A stretch of DNA of 37,449 bases. Source: Rhodospirillales bacterium. Its GTDB lineage: Bacteria; Pseudomonadota; Alphaproteobacteria; Acetobacterales; Acetobacteraceae. The notes beneath the pieces were generated by a model. The model had not been told where the DNA came from. It made no database searches and saw nothing but the letters and a program-made list of their open reading frames with translations. Numbering within the stretch: position 1 is the stretch's first letter; every line of letters starts with the position of its first letter. Positions 35,429-37,449 of this stretch are shown one piece after another. The DNA lies in NCBI GenBank assembly GCA_017304945.1, contig JAFKLG010000108.1, positions 1 to 37,449 on the forward strand, in the 5' to 3' direction. The position numbers and the translations under genes are program-made.

Positions 35429-36835
35429 TCAGAGCTTGGGTCGCTTGTCCGCCCAGGGCTGCACCTGCTCGAAGGCCGCCGAGGCCTGCAGCACGCCGAG
35501 GTCGTCGAACCGCTTGCCGACGATCTGCAGACCGACCGGGAGCCCGGCCGGGGTGAAGCCGCACGGCACGCTCGCCGCCGGGTTCCAGGACATGTTGAAC
35601 GGGTAGGAGAACTCCGCCCACATCACCCAGTCCCAGGCATGGGTCGGCCAGTGGTCCGGCATCAGCTTCTCGGCCGGGAAGGCGGCGACCGAGACCGAGG
35701 GGGTCAACAGGAAGTCCCAGTCCTCGAACCAGCGATGGATGTTCGCGACATAGACCATCTTCCGCTCGCGCATTTCCTGGTACTGCGCGACCGAGACGTT
35801 CTCGGAATCCTTGATGCAGGCCACCAGGCCCGGATCCATCTCCGCTTCCCATTTCGGCAGATGCCGCGCGAGACGCGTCATGTGGGCGGACCAGAAGAAG
35901 CGGATCAGCTCCGGCCCTTCCTTCGCCCAAGGCGTCGGCACTTCCTCGACGATCGCGCCCAGCTCCGTGAAACGCGCGACCGCCGCCTTCACCAGGTCGG
36001 CGACCTCGGGATCGACCCGCGCGACGCCCAGGTCGGGGCTGTAGGCGATGCGCTTGCCCTTCACGCCCTCCTGCAGCCGCGCGAGATAGTTCGCCGGCCC
36101 CGCCTCGAGCGTCGTGTAGTCGAGGAAATGCGGACCGGCCATCACCTCCAGCATCAGCGCACTGTCGGCGACGCTGCGCGTCATCGGCCCCATGTGGGAG
36201 GTCAGGTCGCCCACCCCCACCGGGTAATACGGCACCCGCCCGAAACTCGGCTTCAGACCGAACACGCCGCAGAAATGCGATGGCATGCGGATCGAGCCCG
36301 CGCCGTCGCTGCCCTGGTGCAGCGGCCCATACCCGGCCGCGGAGGCCGCGCCGGCGCCCGCGGAAGAAGCGCCCGCGTTGTAGCCGAACTTCCACGGGTT
36401 GCTGGTGATGCCGGTGAGCGGGCTGCGGGAGACACCGGTCCAGCCGAACTCCGACGTCGTGGTCTTGCCGAGGATGATCGCGCCCTCGTCACGCAGCCGC
36501 GGCACCACCGGCGTGTCCTCGGTCGGCTGGTGGCCGGCGAAGATCTTGCTGCCGCTCTGGGTCGGCATGTCCTTGGTGATCGCCAGGTCCTTGATCGTCG
36601 CCGGCACCCCATGCAGCCGCCCGATGCGCGCCCCGCTCATCAGCGCCGCCTCGGCTCGCTTCGCCCCTTCCATCGCCTGGTCCGCGGCCAGATGGGCGAA
36701 GGCGTTCACCTTCGGCTCCACCGCGGTGATGCGGTCCAGCAGGGCACGCATGTATTCGACGGGCGAGATCTTCTTTGTGCGGATCAGTTCGGCCAGTTCG
36801 ATGGCCGGCATGAAGCCGATCGTTTCGGAATCCAT
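35429..36835 (-). CDS. Amidase signature family hydrolase
   Basis: The ATG at 36835 (MDSETIGFMPAIELAELI) gives 468 residues. The Lys-cisSer-Ser triad of the amidase signature family is Lys82 (TIKDLA), Ser157 (NAGASSAG) and Ser181 (DGAGSIR). The spacings 75 and 24 equal those of FAAH (142/217/241), so the active site is intact. The signature stretch reads with more Ala than the usual GGSSGG. The family cleaves amides, and a specific substrate cannot be read; it is not GatA, since no gatB/gatC adjoin. It starts 16 bp after an SDR dehydrogenase gene on the same strand, suggesting a catabolic operon entering from the right. Confidence 0.92.
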   Translation of the reverse strand: MDSETIGFMPAIELAELIRTKKISPVEYMRALLDRITAVEPKVNAFAHLAADQAMEGAKRAEAALMSGARIGRLHGVPATIKDLAITKDMPTQSGSKIFAGHQPTEDTPVVPRLRDEGAIILGKTTTSEFGWTGVSRSPLTGITSNPWKFGYNAGASSAGAGAASAAGYGPLHQGSDGAGSIRMPSHFCGVFGLKPSFGRVPYYPVGVGDLTSHMGPMTRSVADSALMLEVMAGPHFLDYTTLEAGPANYLARLQEGVKGKRIAYSPDLGVARVDPEVADLVKAAVARFTELGAIVEEVPTPWAKEGPELIRFFWSAHMTRLARHLPKWEAEMDPGLVACIKDSENVSVAQYQEMRERKMVYVANIHRWFEDWDFLLTPSVSVAAFPAEKLMPDHWPTHAWDWVMWAEFSYPFNMSWNPAASVPCGFTPAGLPVGLQIVGKRFDDLGVLQASAAFEQVQPWADKRPKL

Positions 36836-36851
36836 TACGTTCAGTCCCTGC

Positions 36852-37449
36852 TCAGTAGGTGGCGCGGCCGCCGGAAATGTCGAACACGGCACCGGTGGAG
36901 AAGCTGCATTCCTCGCTGGCGAGCCAGAGCACCAGCGAGGCGATCTCATCGACCTCGCCGAACCGGCCGGCCGGGATCTTGGAGAGCATCCAATCGATCT
37001 GCTGTTCGGTCATCTGGGCGAACAGCGGCGTGCGCACCGCGGCCGGCGTCACACAGTTGACCCGGATGTTGCTGGTCGCCAGCTCCTTGCCCAGCGACTT
37101 GGTCAACCCGATCACGCCCGCCTTCGATGCCGAGTAGGCCGAGGCATTCGGGTTGCCCTCCTTCCCGGCGATCGAGGCGATGTTGACGATGCGGCCGTAG
37201 CCGGTGCGCTGCATCAGCGGCACGATGGCGCGGTTGCAGTAGAAGACGCCCTTGAGATTGATGTCGATCACCCGGTCCCAGGCGTCGACCGGATACTCCC
37301 AGGTCGGGTGGTTCGGACCGGTGATGCCGGCGGAGGCGATCAGGACGTCGATCCGCCCCAGCGCCGCCGCGGCTTCCTCCGCCGCTGCCTGCACGGCTGC
37401 CGGATCGGTCACGTCCAGCACCGCGGTATGATCGGCGCCCGACTGCGCG
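36852..37449 (-). CDS. Short-chain dehydrogenase/reductase, 5' part cut by window edge
   Basis: The reverse strand is open from the window edge to the stop at 36852, about 198 residues. It shows DVTDPAAV, ASAGITG (the NAG-type motif), the catalytic serine in NIASIAGKEG, and YSASKAGVIG (YxxxK). Late SDR features are NCVTPAAVRTPL and the C-terminal TGAVFDISGGRATY. The NAD(P)-binding TGxxxGIG motif lies outside. Substrate is unknown. The amidase gene follows after 16 bp, so the dehydrogenase and amidase may act on the same compound. Confidence 0.93.
   Translation of the reverse strand, partial: AQSGADHTAVLDVTDPAAVQAAAEEAAAALGRIDVLIASAGITGPNHPTWEYPVDAWDRVIDINLKGVFYCNRAIVPLMQRTGYGRIVNIASIAGKEGNPNASAYSASKAGVIGLTKSLGKELATSNIRVNCVTPAAVRTPLFAQMTEQQIDWMLSKIPAGRFGEVDEIASLVLWLASEECSFSTGAVFDISGGRATY

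Overview
The window is about 37 kb of high-GC chromosomal DNA with strongly G/C-biased third codon positions. Gene content (S24/LexA-like repressor, usg next to groESL, tandem single-domain csp genes, monomeric isocitrate dehydrogenase, several small proteins of Acetobacteraceae character) suggests a Rhodospirillales/Acetobacteraceae alphaproteobacterium. That placement is inference from protein character; no 16S or tRNA gene is present to confirm it. Most of the window is ordinary housekeeping and accessory metabolism with short intergenic gaps.

Layout. 1-250: 5' part of a lower-GC polysaccharide pyruvyl transferase family gene running off the left edge. 345-3455: holC and pepA on the minus strand, diverging from a Sua5-type threonylcarbamoyl-AMP synthase gene. 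3499-10266: two methyl-accepting chemotaxis proteins, one fused to a C-terminal bacteriohemerythrin domain, flanking a dienelactone hydrolase gene and a PLP-dependent cystathionine gamma-synthase family gene. 10314-15264: a translationally coupled minus-strand cluster livH-livM-livG-livF-rRNA methyltransferase, lacking a substrate-binding protein gene. 15423-18815: a second dienelactone hydrolase and monomeric NADP-isocitrate dehydrogenase. 18930-21001: small hypotheticals around a NUDIX hydrolase overlapping a TTG-started secreted protein. 21349-24631: hybrid sensor kinase and universal stress protein. 24734-26666: HAD hydrolase and pyrD.

26768-28616 is the part least explained by known biology. 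An S24/LexA-type repressor (Ser139/Lys176) diverges from a conserved-looking 126-aa protein, followed by a 78-aa protein. A nearly identical 15-bp motif (14/15) occurs in both control regions. The 78-aa gene has its own TTGACA promoter and a leader with two hairpins. Both hairpins pair fully, using G-U wobbles, only when transcribed from the minus strand. The second looks like an intrinsic terminator sitting just before the ribosome binding site. I read this as a repressor-controlled module with an attenuator or a small RNA.

28648-37449: a DUF883-like membrane protein, a class III CoA-transferase with a small overlapping partner, a REP-like palindrome with a tandem array, usg, groESL behind two CIRCE operators and an RpoH-like promoter, two near-identical csp genes, a threonine dehydratase-like enzyme, an amidase with the exact Lys-Ser-Ser spacing, and the 3' part of an SDR dehydrogenase running off the right edge.
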